Of a DNA stretch of 64,000 bases, positions 9,560 through 18,471 are shown piece by piece; the stretch's first letter is position 1; the number at the start of each line of letters is the position of its first letter. Source of the DNA: CBDHEY01 sp965262305 (GTDB lineage Bacteria; Pseudomonadota; Gammaproteobacteria; Pseudomonadales; Cellvibrionaceae); the NCBI GenBank assembly GCA_965262305.1, contig CBDHEY010000002.1, forward strand, positions 682,001-746,000, written 5' to 3'. Position numbers and translations under genes: made by a program. The notes under the pieces are model-generated. The model was not told where the DNA came from. It ran no database searches and saw only the letters and a program-made list of their open reading frames with translations.

Positions 9560-10192
9560 TTATGCTGTTACTTCTGCAGATAAATTTAAAAATTCACTAT
9601 AAGCCTCTGTAGCTTGAATAACGTTAGAAGCTAAAACTTCTATTTCAAGTATCACATTGCTAATTAGAGATGATGCGCTCAACGCCCCGAACATGTGGTA
9701 GTGATCTGGATGCCCTTTAACGCTCTCCAGGCAAATCGTTGATAGTGGAAAATACTTATGTGTTTTAAGTACCGCCTCGTTAAAGCTGGCTTTATCAACC
9801 ACGTCTTCGATTGACCATAGAACACATTCAACAATGATTTGGTCACCAACAACAGATAAGTAAACAGGTAAATCGCCAAATTCTCGCATTTCGATTAAAA
9901 GGCTTGGTTCTATGCCATTTATGAGCTCGATTCTAGCCTGTCCAGTTCTAAATAGTGCTTGTTCTTTGAGCTCTTTAAGTAGTTCCACGGTAGTCCACGA
10001 TTTTGTAACACCTTTCATAGGTTCTTCTCCTAGTTGCTGTTTTAAACCTTCCGCGGTCCGCAATTTCATCTCAAGTTTTGAGAGTGTTTTGCTGTGCTGT
10101 GGGAGAACCCAGACTTCCTTTTTTATAAGTCCTTGCTCGCGCAGTCTTTTGCGGTATTCGCGTTGATAATGTGCTGAAGATTTCGCTTTCAT
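9560..10192 (-). CDS. YjfI-like protein (DUF2170), candidate regulator
   Basis: A 210-residue soluble protein and the first gene of the operon. Residues about 60-200 match the YjfI/DUF2170 type: mixed alpha/beta, with a conserved ending region containing PLSTICLE and DHYHMFGALS, a fold I recall as related to type III secretion chaperones (CesT/Tir). The first 35 residues differ: they are highly basic (YRKRLREQGL, then a short KKEVWVLP strand) and resemble the N-terminus of DUF3018/MazE-like ribbon-helix-helix proteins. This suggests DNA binding, and three palindromes lie just upstream of its start. The Shine-Dalgarno is weak. Family assignment is firm; the regulator role is inference. Confidence 0.82.
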   Translation of the reverse strand: MKAKSSAHYQREYRKRLREQGLIKKEVWVLPQHSKTLSKLEMKLRTAEGLKQQLGEEPMKGVTKSWTTVELLKELKEQALFRTGQARIELINGIEPSLLIEMREFGDLPVYLSVVGDQIIVECVLWSIEDVVDKASFNEAVLKTHKYFPLSTICLESVKGHPDHYHMFGALSASSLISNVILEIEVLASNVIQATEAYSEFLNLSAEVTA

Positions 10193-10208
10193 GAAGTTAC
10201 TCTATAGT

Positions 10209-10264
10209 ATTACATGTGATTTTTCAATAAATTACATGTAATTTTTATAATTATTACATGTGAT
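10209..10264. promoter_or_regulatory. Three 12-bp palindromic operators at exact 22-bp spacing
   Basis: Three copies of ATTACATGTRAT lie at 10209-10220, 10231-10242 and 10253-10264. The middle one (ATTACATGTAAT) is a perfect palindrome; the outer two differ by one base. Their starts are exactly 22 bp apart, about two helical turns, so all three face the same side of the DNA. They lie 17-72 bp upstream of the yjfI-like start. On the minus strand a TACTAT (10203-10208 region) could be the -10 element, placing the nearest site between -10 and -35, as expected for a repressor. The cognate protein is unknown; the first gene of the operon is a candidate. Confidence 0.75.
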
Positions 10265-10330
10265 AATTTTTTACTGTTTGGATAGAAGTCTAATTTATTG
10301 ATTTTAAAGAACTTTATTTTTTGGGAGCTG

Positions 10331-10350
10331 GCGATGGTTTATGCCATCGC
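10331..10350. repeat. Hairpin between mltB and the stress operon promoter
   Basis: A perfect 7-bp stem, GCGATGG / CCATCGC, with a six-base loop. It lies 25 bases downstream of the mltB stop. No T-run follows on the minus strand, so it is not a textbook intrinsic terminator, although it may protect the mltB transcript end. Confidence 0.35.
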
Positions 10351-10374
10351 ATGAATGGATTATGACAGGAGGTT

Positions 10375-11361
10375 TTAGAGCTTAGCTTTGATCTTTTGAC
10401 TTAACTGCCATACCGCCATTGCGTAAAGTCGGCTTCGGTTATAACGTGTTATTACGTAATAATTGTGGAAGCCCAACCAGTATTCATCTCCATTTTTTCC
10501 GTAATAATGAAGAGGCTTAACATTGAGGTTTTCATCAAGGCCTTTTTGAGTCGGGTTAAAACCCATTGATTTGGCTTTGCTAAGGGGTGTATTAGGTTTT
10601 CCTTTTTTGTTGAAAAGCGTTTTGTCGAGTTCTTCAGGGAAACGCATTCGAACGAGAGTGGGTTCACCCTCGCGCCAACCGTGTTTTTTGAAATAGTTTG
10701 CGACACTACCGATAGCGTCGGCTGGGTTGTTCCAGATGTCTGCAACACCGTCTTCTGTAAAATCGACAGCGAAGTCGCGATAGCTACTTGGTATAAATTG
10801 CCCATAACCCATAGCGCCGGCATAAGATCCTTTTAGTGAAAGCGGATCAAGTTTTTGTTCTTTGGATAGAAGAATAAATTCCTGTAGTTGCTTACGGAAA
10901 AATTTTCCTCGTTTAGGATAGTCAAATCCAAGAGTAGCCAATGCATCGATTACGCGGAATTTGCCTGTATGTCTTCCATAACGAGTTTCAACTCCAATAA
11001 TGGCTACAATGATTTCTGGTGACACCTGGTATTTCTTCGAAGCGGCGGTGATTGTCTCCTTGTGTTTATTCCAAAACTCAACGCCCTGCTGGATACGTTT
11101 ATCGCCTAAAAATATATCTTGATACTCATCCCATTTTTTTGTTTTTTCTGCTGGGCGAGATATGGCATCTAAAATGGATTGTTTTTTTTCAGCTTGTTTG
11201 AGTAGATCAAGTATTTCTTGTTTGTTAATGTTATTTTCTTTTGCGAGTTTGTTTACAAAGTCATTTGCAAGTTCGTGATCTGAATAATCAGCAAAAACTA
11301 AAACGGGATAAAAAATCAAGATCGAAATAGTTAAAAGTGTGAAATGAAAGTTTTTAAACAT
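10375..11361 (-). CDS. mltB: Lytic murein transglycosylase B (MltB/SLT family)
   Basis: A 328-residue periplasmic enzyme that cleaves the MurNAc-GlcNAc bond in peptidoglycan to give 1,6-anhydro ends. Residues 1-24 form a signal peptide ending at VFA-D. No lipobox cysteine is present, so this is a soluble form rather than the lipid-anchored E. coli MltB. The catalytic glutamate is E125 in the motif IIGVETRYGR. The family signature GAMGYGQFIPSSYR and the DGVADIWNNP metal-binding-like segment are present. Together with rodA and mrdA it forms the usual wall-elongation neighbourhood; it lies about 90 nt downstream of rodA. Confidence 0.93.
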   Translation of the reverse strand: MFKNFHFTLLTISILIFYPVLVFADYSDHELANDFVNKLAKENNINKQEILDLLKQAEKKQSILDAISRPAEKTKKWDEYQDIFLGDKRIQQGVEFWNKHKETITAASKKYQVSPEIIVAIIGVETRYGRHTGKFRVIDALATLGFDYPKRGKFFRKQLQEFILLSKEQKLDPLSLKGSYAGAMGYGQFIPSSYRDFAVDFTEDGVADIWNNPADAIGSVANYFKKHGWREGEPTLVRMRFPEELDKTLFNKKGKPNTPLSKAKSMGFNPTQKGLDENLNVKPLHYYGKNGDEYWLGFHNYYVITRYNRSRLYAMAVWQLSQKIKAKL

Positions 11362-11391
11362 AACGTGAAAATTAATCCTTTGTATTGACGA

Positions 11392-11412
11392 TAGAATCTC
11401 GAATTCATTCTA
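11392..11412. repeat. Inverted repeat upstream of mltB
   Basis: TAGAAT and its complement ATTCTA are separated by nine bases in the rodA-mltB gap, 31-51 bases before the mltB start. It could be an operator or a weak stem-loop. No promoter elements around it are convincing. Confidence 0.25.
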
Positions 11413-11449
11413 TAGATTCCGACTAAGACGTTCTAGTGCTTAAAACGTA

Positions 11450-12601
11450 TCATGTTGTCGTTCTCTTTTTTTCGGTGGAAATTGCCATCAGTATCCCAAA
11501 TCCTGACATCAAAGTGACTATAGAAGTTCCCCCTAGACTCACCATTGGAAGTGGCACTCCTACAACAGGTAAAACTCCCGAGACCATTCCAATATTTACT
11601 ACTACATATACAAAGAAGGTCAGTGTGACGCCTCCAGCCAGTAATCGGCTAAAATTATTTTGGGCTTGCCAAGCAACATAGAGGCCGCGTGCGACAATTA
11701 GGCTGTAAAGTCCAATTAACAAAACAACACCAAATAAACCAAATTCTTCTGCTAAAACGGCGATAATAAAATCTGTATGACTTTCTGGTAAAAATTCGAG
11801 TTGAGATTGCGTTCCTTGCATCCAGCCTTTTCCTTCCGTACCACCTGATCCTATTGCTGTTTTTGATTGAATAATATTCCAACCAGAACCGAGTTTATCT
11901 TCTTCGGGGTTGAAAAGAGTGAGAATGCGTTGCTTTTGATAGTCTCGTAGCACGAAATGCCACATGGGCCATAGGCTTGCCACTACTAGGCCTATGCTTC
12001 CAAATATATATCGCCAGCCTATGCCCGCCAAAAACAACACAAGAAGTCCGGATGTCGAGATCAGAATCGAAGTACCTAGATCCGGTTGTTTCAGTATCAG
12101 TATTGTAGGTAAAAAAATCACCACTAAACAAACAGAGATGTGTTTAAATTTTGGCGGGAGCATTCTCTCTGATAAGTAAGAAGATATCATAATTGGGACG
12201 GCAAGTTTTAAAACTTCGGAGGGTTGAAAACGAATAAACCCTAAACTTATCCAGCGTTTTGCTCCATTCACATCAACGCCAATGAAAAACACAAGTATTA
12301 AAATGGCAAGACCAAGTAGGTAAATCCAAGGTGCGATTCGTTTTAGAAAGCTTATCTTAACCTGTGAAACAAAAAACATTGCTATATATGCTATAAAGAA
12401 GAACAGTATTTGTCTTTTCAACATAGCTTCGTTTTGTCCGCTAGCACTGTATAGAACGATCAAGCCATAGCTAGTAAGCGCTAAGAGAAGACTCAAAAGT
12501 ATTGGGTCGATATGAAGTTTTTGCCAAATACCCAAGCCGCGACCGAAATGAAATGTAGAATCAGGTAAGTGTCGAACAAAGTCTTGGTTATTATTGTTCA
12601 C
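11450..12601 (-). CDS. rodA: Rod-shape SEDS glycosyltransferase RodA
   Basis: A 383-residue polytopic inner-membrane protein of the SEDS family that polymerises lipid II into glycan strands during side-wall growth, working with PBP2. About ten membrane helices are visible. The SEDS signatures are present: GAKRWISLG after the third to fourth helix, KQPDLGTS, the large loop with GSGWNIIQSKTAIGSGG and PESHTDFI, and the C-terminal PLPMVSLGGTS. The start overlaps the last 11 bases of mrdA, so the two are probably translationally coupled. The length matches the family (about 370-380). Confidence 0.97.
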   Translation of the reverse strand: MNNNNQDFVRHLPDSTFHFGRGLGIWQKLHIDPILLSLLLALTSYGLIVLYSASGQNEAMLKRQILFFFIAYIAMFFVSQVKISFLKRIAPWIYLLGLAILILVFFIGVDVNGAKRWISLGFIRFQPSEVLKLAVPIMISSYLSERMLPPKFKHISVCLVVIFLPTILILKQPDLGTSILISTSGLLVLFLAGIGWRYIFGSIGLVVASLWPMWHFVLRDYQKQRILTLFNPEEDKLGSGWNIIQSKTAIGSGGTEGKGWMQGTQSQLEFLPESHTDFIIAVLAEEFGLFGVVLLIGLYSLIVARGLYVAWQAQNNFSRLLAGGVTLTFFVYVVVNIGMVSGVLPVVGVPLPMVSLGGTSIVTLMSGFGILMAISTEKKRTTT

Positions 12602-14495
12602 TGGATGCTAGGCCCGCACTTTGAAGTTCAATTTTTTCGTTTAGTCGCTTTTGTGACACAAAGTATTCATCAAAAACTTTTCTGGCTATCGGGGCGGCTG
12701 TTTTTGAACCATGCTCTCCGTTTTCAACAATAACCGCTACCGCAACTTGAGGAGAACTCGCAGGCGCGTACCCAACAAACAATGCATGATCTCGTAACCG
12801 TTCTGCGATTTGATCTCTATCGTATTTTTCATCTTGTGGAATACCAACAACTTGTGCGGTACCTGTTTTGCCAGCAATTAAATAATCAAGGTTTTTGTTT
12901 ATTATTTTGGCTGTTCCCATCCGTCCGTGAACCACTCCTTGCATTGCATTGTCGACATAATCCCAATATTCCTCGTAGACTTCTACTTGTGCTACAAGCT
13001 CAGGGTCGATGATTTTCTTGCCCTGTTGTTTAACCAAGTGAGGTTTAAATCTTTCACCACGAGTCGCAAGAGTAGCTGTCATTACCGCGAGTTGGAGCGG
13101 TGTTGTTAATACGTCTCCTTGTCCAATACTCATATTTAAACTATTTCCTGGGTACCAACTTAGTCCACGAGTGTTTCTTTTCCAATCTCTAGACGGCCAT
13201 AAGCCTGGTCTTTCGCTAGGAACATCTATTCCCGTTCGTTTTCCCAATCCAAATAAGTCGCCAAATTGATGCATTCGATCCACACCCATACGAAAAGCAA
13301 GGTCGTAGAAATAGACATCACATGATTCGACTATAGCTTTGTATAAGTCTGTTACGCCGTGCCCTTCTTTTTTCCAGTCACGATATAAGCGATCGTCATT
13401 TTCTAACTGGTAAGAACCATGACATTGCAATACCGATTTTGCCTCAATGATTTTGTGGTGCAATCCCCCCAGTCCAAGCATCGGTTTTAACGTAGAGCCA
13501 GCAGGGTATTGGCCTTGAGTCGTTCTGTTGAAAAGTGGTAAATCAATAGAGTCATATAGCGCTTGATAATTTTCATAGCTAATGCCTGTAACGAATAGGT
13601 TAGGGTCATAAGTGGGCGCGCTTAGCATTGTTAATATCCCACCAGTTTTTACATCTATTGCGACAACAGCGCCTCGACGACCTCCAAGGGCTTTATAAGC
13701 TGCAGCTTGCATTGAGCGATCTAAATGAAGATGCAAGTCTCTTCCCGCTTTTGGGGAATCTTCACGAATGACTTTTAGAATTCGGCCATGGGCATTGGTT
13801 TCTATGTATTCATTTCCAACGCGTCCTAAAAGTCGTTTTTCATAAAATTTTTCCAGGCCAATTTTTCCGATGGAGTGCGTACCGGCATAACGGGCATAGT
13901 CTTTTTCAGAAAAGTCATTGAGTTCTCTTTCATTTATTCTTCCTACATAACCAATTGTATGCGCAAATAGATCGCCAAAAGGGTAGTGTCGAACCAATTG
14001 AGCATCTACTTTGACGCCTTTCAAGCGATACTTATTCACTGCTATTAAAGCGATTTCATCTTGGGTTAATTTGTACCTAAGCGGTATTGGTTGGTAGGGG
14101 CGTCGACGTTGTTTTAGTGCTTTATCAAAGTTTTTTCGATCGGTATCGCTGACTGAAACAATAGTAGCTACTTCATCTATGGTTTTCTCTAAATTTTTTG
14201 TTTGTTCTTTGATAATTGATAAGGTGAAGCTAGGGCGGTTTTCAGCAAGGATTTCACCATGTCTATCAAATATTAATCCCCGGTTTGGTGGCTTAGGACG
14301 CACTTGAATACGGTTTTGGTCAGATAAAGAAAGGTAGTCTTTATGGTAAGTGACTTGGAGTATATAAAAACGGGCGATAAGCCCACTAAAAATAAGAAGA
14401 ACGATCAACATCGATATGACAACCCGACGGGTAAATATTCCGCTTTCGGATGCATGATCTTTAAAATGATGATGTTCCTCTGGTGACCAAATCAT
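12591..14495 (-). CDS. mrdA: Penicillin-binding protein 2, elongation transpeptidase
   Basis: A 634-residue class B PBP that cross-links peptidoglycan in the elongasome. It has an N-terminal membrane anchor (about residues 24-47), a dimerisation/pedestal region and a transpeptidase domain. The catalytic Ser334 lies in STLK (334-337), the second motif is SCD (391-393), and KTGT begins at 543. It is the only class B transpeptidase in the window, which matters because ftsI is missing from the dcw cluster. Gene order rlmH-mrdA-rodA is standard for gammaproteobacteria. Confidence 0.97.
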   Translation of the reverse strand: MIWSPEEHHHFKDHASESGIFTRRVVISMLIVLLIFSGLIARFYILQVTYHKDYLSLSDQNRIQVRPKPPNRGLIFDRHGEILAENRPSFTLSIIKEQTKNLEKTIDEVATIVSVSDTDRKNFDKALKQRRRPYQPIPLRYKLTQDEIALIAVNKYRLKGVKVDAQLVRHYPFGDLFAHTIGYVGRINERELNDFSEKDYARYAGTHSIGKIGLEKFYEKRLLGRVGNEYIETNAHGRILKVIREDSPKAGRDLHLHLDRSMQAAAYKALGGRRGAVVAIDVKTGGILTMLSAPTYDPNLFVTGISYENYQALYDSIDLPLFNRTTQGQYPAGSTLKPMLGLGGLHHKIIEAKSVLQCHGSYQLENDDRLYRDWKKEGHGVTDLYKAIVESCDVYFYDLAFRMGVDRMHQFGDLFGLGKRTGIDVPSERPGLWPSRDWKRNTRGLSWYPGNSLNMSIGQGDVLTTPLQLAVMTATLATRGERFKPHLVKQQGKKIIDPELVAQVEVYEEYWDYVDNAMQGVVHGRMGTAKIINKNLDYLIAGKTGTAQVVGIPQDEKYDRDQIAERLRDHALFVGYAPASSPQVAVAVIVENGEHGSKTAAPIARKVFDEYFVSQKRLNEKIELQSAGLASSEQ

Positions 14496-14573
14496 TCGAT
14501 TGAAAGTCTATTCAAAATATCTCGTTAATTTAGCTCAGCAACAATCTATTTGTTGCTAATTTAGTGATTCATT

Positions 14574-15038
14574 TTACTTATGGTACGGATGATTTTGCGT
14601 GATCGTCCAAGCGCGATACAATTGTTCAATAATAACAATTCGCACGATCGGGTGTGGCAATGTCATGGCCGACAACGACCATTTTTCATTCGCGCGATTA
14701 AGACATTCCTGCGAAAGACCATCGGGTCCTCCAACTAAAATAGCGACTTGTTTTGCATTCATTTTCCAGCTTTCCAGCTTATTCGCTAATTCTTCAGTCG
14801 CGATCGATTTTCCTTTCACATCTAGTGCAACAACATGATGGCCATTTTTTATCGCGCTAAGTATTTTTGTACCTTCTTCTTGCTTCACTTTTTCTACATT
14901 GTTAGATTTTGTGCGCATAGAGAGCGGTAGCTCCACGAGTCGTGGTGCTAGTTCTTTTGGTAGTCGGCGAGAATAATCTTCGTAGCCCTGTGAAACCCAG
15001 GAAGGCATTTTGGTTCCAACAGTGATCAGCGTAAGCAT
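14574..15038 (-). CDS. rlmH: 23S rRNA pseudouridine-1915 N3-methyltransferase RlmH
   Basis: A 154-residue SPOUT-class enzyme that methylates pseudouridine 1915 in helix 69 of 23S rRNA, using S-adenosylmethionine. The N-terminus (VGTKMPSWV), the SAM-binding loop LVGGPDGLS (101-109), TLPHPIVRI and the conserved end YRAWTITQNHPYHK all match the family, and length is typical (155 in E. coli). It lies 38 nt downstream of rsfS. Confidence 0.98.
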   Translation of the reverse strand: MLTLITVGTKMPSWVSQGYEDYSRRLPKELAPRLVELPLSMRTKSNNVEKVKQEEGTKILSAIKNGHHVVALDVKGKSIATEELANKLESWKMNAKQVAILVGGPDGLSQECLNRANEKWSLSAMTLPHPIVRIVIIEQLYRAWTITQNHPYHK

Positions 15039-15076
15039 TAGTTTGGTTTATTCCAAATCGAGATTTACAACAGGAA

Positions 15077-15424
15077 TTAGTCAGAACTCTTTTGCCTGCT
15101 TGATGGCTCCATTGTCCATAATTTTTCAAGGGCGTAAAAGTCTCGAGTTGTTTGAAGCATAATGTGAACCACTACGTCTCCGTAGTCAACCAGAACCCAT
15201 TCTCCCGCATCCATTCCTTCAACTCCGATCGGCCTGTGCGACTGCTTTTTTGCATCTTCAATAATGTTATTCGCTATGGATTTTACGTGGCGATTTGAGT
15301 TTCCTGTGGCTATGATGAGGCGATCCATAACGTCGCTCAACTCGGTAACATCAAGGGAAACAATATCGAGCCCTTTTAAATCATCAATGGATTCTTGAAT
15401 TATGTCCTGTAATACTTGCGTCAT
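15077..15424 (-). CDS. rsfS: Ribosomal silencing factor RsfS
   Basis: A 115-residue protein that binds ribosomal protein L14 and blocks 30S-50S joining in starved cells. The family core is clear: DIVSLDV near residue 20, ATGNSNRHVKSIA, the GVEG(M)DAGEWVLVDYGDVVVHIM segment, and the ending LEKLW. A short polar tail follows. It lies 12 nt after nadD and before rlmH, the standard order. Confidence 0.97.
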   Translation of the reverse strand: MTQVLQDIIQESIDDLKGLDIVSLDVTELSDVMDRLIIATGNSNRHVKSIANNIIEDAKKQSHRPIGVEGMDAGEWVLVDYGDVVVHIMLQTTRDFYALEKLWTMEPSSRQKSSD

Positions 15425-15436
15425 GCATTCTCTCTT

Positions 15437-16135
15437 TTAATCTATGTATAAGTTGTTATTTCTTATATATTGCCAAACACTGTCTGGAAGAAATTGAGTC
15501 AATACATCCTGCTCTTTTGCTTCTTCCTTTTGTAGTTTAGCTATGTTTTTTTTACCGCTTTCATTTTTACTTAGCCGGTTGGCAATCGTTTTCTTTATCC
15601 AGGTTGAGGACACATCAATCTCTGTTGTCGACACTATACTATAGTAGCCAAAAGGCCTCTTAGTTAATTGATGCTCTTCGATCAAGCGCGTTTTTAAAAA
15701 AGAATTGGCCTGTTTTTCCTGGGCCATAGCCCCTGGTCTTTTAACCACGGCAAAATTGCTAAGCTCAAATAGTAATTGCCAATTATCCCAGGTTTCTATG
15801 TCTTGCCAAGAGTCCCAGCCCAAGATAAAAATCAGGTTATCATGCTCTTTGATTTCTTCTCGGATACTTATTAGGGTCTCGAAACTATAGGATACTGAGT
15901 TTTTTTCGAGCTCTCTTTTGTCTATCCAAAACTTTGGCTTATTGATAAGCGCCATTTCAAGCATTTTTAAACGGTCTTCTGTGCTTGTTTTGTAGGCGGC
16001 TTTGTGCGCGGGAATATGACAAGGAATAAATCTAACTTCGTCTAGCGCTAAATTTTCCAAAACTTGGGAGGCGATGCTAAGGTGCCCATTGTGAATGGGG
16101 TCAAAGCTGCCTCCTAATATACCGATTTTTCGCAC
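15437..16135 (-). CDS. nadD: Nicotinate-mononucleotide adenylyltransferase
   Basis: A 232-residue enzyme that joins nicotinate mononucleotide and ATP to make deamido-NAD. The nucleotidyltransferase motif GGSFDPIHNGHL (8-19) and the late motif SSTWIKK, equivalent to SSTxIR, are present. An insertion near the C-terminus (KNIAKLQKEEAKEQD) is longer than usual and lysine/glutamate-rich. It begins 15 nt after proA. Confidence 0.96.
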   Translation of the reverse strand: MRKIGILGGSFDPIHNGHLSIASQVLENLALDEVRFIPCHIPAHKAAYKTSTEDRLKMLEMALINKPKFWIDKRELEKNSVSYSFETLISIREEIKEHDNLIFILGWDSWQDIETWDNWQLLFELSNFAVVKRPGAMAQEKQANSFLKTRLIEEHQLTKRPFGYYSIVSTTEIDVSSTWIKKTIANRLSKNESGKKNIAKLQKEEAKEQDVLTQFLPDSVWQYIRNNNLYID

Positions 16136-16150
16136 TCGTTGGTTTTACCG

Positions 16151-17407
16151 TTAATTGCGGATATGTCCATCGCCTAAAACAATCCATTTTTGTGATGTTA
16201 GACCTTCAAGACCAACTGGTCCTCGAGCATGTATTTTATCCGTCGATATTCCAATTTCTGCACCTAGACCAAATTCGAATCCGTCCGCAAACCGTGTCGA
16301 TGCGTTTACCATTACCGAAGCTGAATCTACTTGAGTCAGGAATTTTCTGGCCAATACGAAGTTCTCCGTCACAATGGAATCGGTATGTTTTGAACTGTAT
16401 CGATTGATATGCGAAATTGCATCATCTATCCCGTTTACAAGCTTTATAGATAAGATGGGTGCGAGATACTCAGTTTGCCAATCTTCTTCTGATGCTGGTT
16501 TCATTTCAGAGACGATCTGGCATGACTTTTCGCAGCCGCGTAACTCAACGTCTTTGTCAAAGAGTGCTTTTGATATTTGTGGCAAAAATTTAGCGGCGAT
16601 CGATTCGTGGACAAGTAATGTCTCCATTGCATTACAGACACCATATCGGTGAGTCTTGCTATTCAAAGCTATTGCAAATGCTTTTTCCATATCGGCAGCA
16701 TCATCTACATAAACATGACAGATTCCGTCGAGGTGTTTGATAACAGCCACTTTTGCGTCGCGAGAGATGCGCTCTATTAATCCTTTTCCCCCTCGCGGAA
16801 CAATCACATCGACATAGTCTTCCATTGTGATAAGTTGCCCTACGGCTTCTCGATCGGATGTTTCAATTACTTGTACCGCTGTTGATGGAAGTTCTGCTCG
16901 AATGAGTCCCTGAGTGATGCATTTTGCGATAGCTTGATTTGCGTTTATGGCTTCACTACCTCCGCGAAGAATCGCAGCATTGCCAGATTTTAAGCACAAG
17001 CTTGCTGCGTCAATAGTCACATTTGGGCGAGATTCATAGATAATTCCGATAACTCCCAGGGGAACACGCATTTGCCCAACCTGAATGCCAGTGGGACGGT
17101 ATCTTAGATTGGATATTTCACCACAAGGATCGGGAAGGCTAGCAACCTGTGCAAGGCCTTCAATCATGCTATTAAAGCGCTTGGGAGTCAGTTCTAGGCG
17201 GTCTAAAAGGGGAGTATCTAGGCCATTTTTTTTGCCGTTTTCTAGGTCGATTTGATTCGCCGCGATAATAGCATCTCGCGATTCATCAATGGCCTCACCG
17301 ATTGCGAGTAGGGCGGTGTTTTTAGCTCCGGTATCTGCAGCCATCATTGCATTTGCCGCTTGTGAGGCCTGTTGGCCAACTTTGAGCATATATTCTTTAA
17401 TATTCAT
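16151..17407 (-). CDS. proA: Gamma-glutamyl phosphate reductase
   Basis: A 418-residue NADPH-dependent enzyme that reduces gamma-glutamyl phosphate to glutamate semialdehyde in proline synthesis. Visible are the SRPNVTIDAA cofactor region, IVPRGGKGLI, the catalytic Cys region HRYGVCNAMETLL, and the C-terminal HARGPVGLEGLTS. Length and start match the family (417 in E. coli). proB is not in this window. It heads the nadD-rsfS-rlmH run and is probably the first gene of that operon. Confidence 0.97.
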   Translation of the reverse strand: MNIKEYMLKVGQQASQAANAMMAADTGAKNTALLAIGEAIDESRDAIIAANQIDLENGKKNGLDTPLLDRLELTPKRFNSMIEGLAQVASLPDPCGEISNLRYRPTGIQVGQMRVPLGVIGIIYESRPNVTIDAASLCLKSGNAAILRGGSEAINANQAIAKCITQGLIRAELPSTAVQVIETSDREAVGQLITMEDYVDVIVPRGGKGLIERISRDAKVAVIKHLDGICHVYVDDAADMEKAFAIALNSKTHRYGVCNAMETLLVHESIAAKFLPQISKALFDKDVELRGCEKSCQIVSEMKPASEEDWQTEYLAPILSIKLVNGIDDAISHINRYSSKHTDSIVTENFVLARKFLTQVDSASVMVNASTRFADGFEFGLGAEIGISTDKIHARGPVGLEGLTSQKWIVLGDGHIRN

Positions 17408-17505
17408 AGATTCTTTGTTGTTGCCTTTTCCAATTACTCGTCAGATTATACCTTGTTAGGCATCGTAAAATTAAGGTTTGGCTTATTTTACGAATAGATC
17501 ACTTG

Positions 17506-18471
17506 CTATATGGATGCAAAGTTTGAAGTGGCAAATTTAATTCTATCTGCGACGCTCAATCTATCAGGGTGCCTAACAGCTTCAATTTTCTTAAGGCGTG
17601 CTAACAAGCCTTTGTTATTTGCCATTTGAATAGACAAACCTGGGCGTGCGTTAAGTTCGAGCAGGGTGGGGCCCCTAGTTTTATCGAGAACGAGGTCTAC
17701 ACCGAGATATCCCAGTTCGGTCATATCATAACACTCACATGAAAGTTCAAGAAGGCGAACCCAATTGGGCACCTGAAGGTTCATAAGGTTTTGTTGAGTA
17801 TCTTGGTGGATGGTTACTGGACGATCGTTTTGTACTGCATTTACTGCACGGCCCGTCGCAATATCAATACCTACTCCAATAGCGCCTTGGTGCAGGTTTG
17901 CCTTCCCATTTGATGCACTGCAGGCAAGTCGCATCATAGCCATAACTGGAATACCGCGAAAAACAATCACTCTTACATCTGGTACTCCCTCAAAAGTAAA
18001 ATCGTCTAGGGATGAATCCGAGATGATGAGCCCCTCGACGATGGCGACATCAGTGACGCCCGCCAAAGAGAAAAGACCCGCGAGAATATTAGATATATGG
18101 CGTTGAATATCCTTGATACTTGTTAACTGGCCATTCGCACGGAAAAAGGTACCTTCTTCTATATTTTTAATCACGAGAATTCCTTTCCCACCAGAACCTC
18201 TTGCGGGCTTTATGCAAAAGCCTTTCTGGGACGCTAGCCAAGGTCCACAGCCGGATACGTCATGTTGGTTATCGATTATGCCTAAAAGTGGCGGTACCAT
18301 CAGGCCATGCTCGATGGCAAGGTGTTTAGTTTTGAGTTTATTGTCAACTAAAGGGAAGCGTGAACGGTCATTGTATTTGGCGATATAGTCTATATTACGA
18401 CGGTTCATGCCCAAAACACCTCCGCGCTGCAGTTTTTTAGCTGCGAACAAAGATTCGAACACTTGTTTCAC
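17506..18471 (-). CDS. ATP-grasp alpha-L-glutamate ligase-like protein
   Basis: A 321-residue RimK-related ATP-grasp ligase. The ATP-binding loop is KPARGSGGKGILVI (about 92-105) and the metal-binding C-terminal motif is ELNARPGLSIQ. Such enzymes join an amino acid, commonly glutamate, to a peptide or protein carboxylate. The substrate is unknown. Its start overlaps the stop of the upstream transglutaminase-like membrane gene by 4 bases, and that gene overlaps the protease gene, so the three are a tight operon and very likely one pathway. An N-terminal pre-ATP-grasp domain is present, and no signal peptide, so it acts in the cytoplasm. Confidence 0.9.
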   Translation of the reverse strand: MKQVFESLFAAKKLQRGGVLGMNRRNIDYIAKYNDRSRFPLVDNKLKTKHLAIEHGLMVPPLLGIIDNQHDVSGCGPWLASQKGFCIKPARGSGGKGILVIKNIEEGTFFRANGQLTSIKDIQRHISNILAGLFSLAGVTDVAIVEGLIISDSSLDDFTFEGVPDVRVIVFRGIPVMAMMRLACSASNGKANLHQGAIGVGIDIATGRAVNAVQNDRPVTIHQDTQQNLMNLQVPNWVRLLELSCECYDMTELGYLGVDLVLDKTRGPTLLELNARPGLSIQMANNKGLLARLKKIEAVRHPDRLSVADRIKFATSNFASI

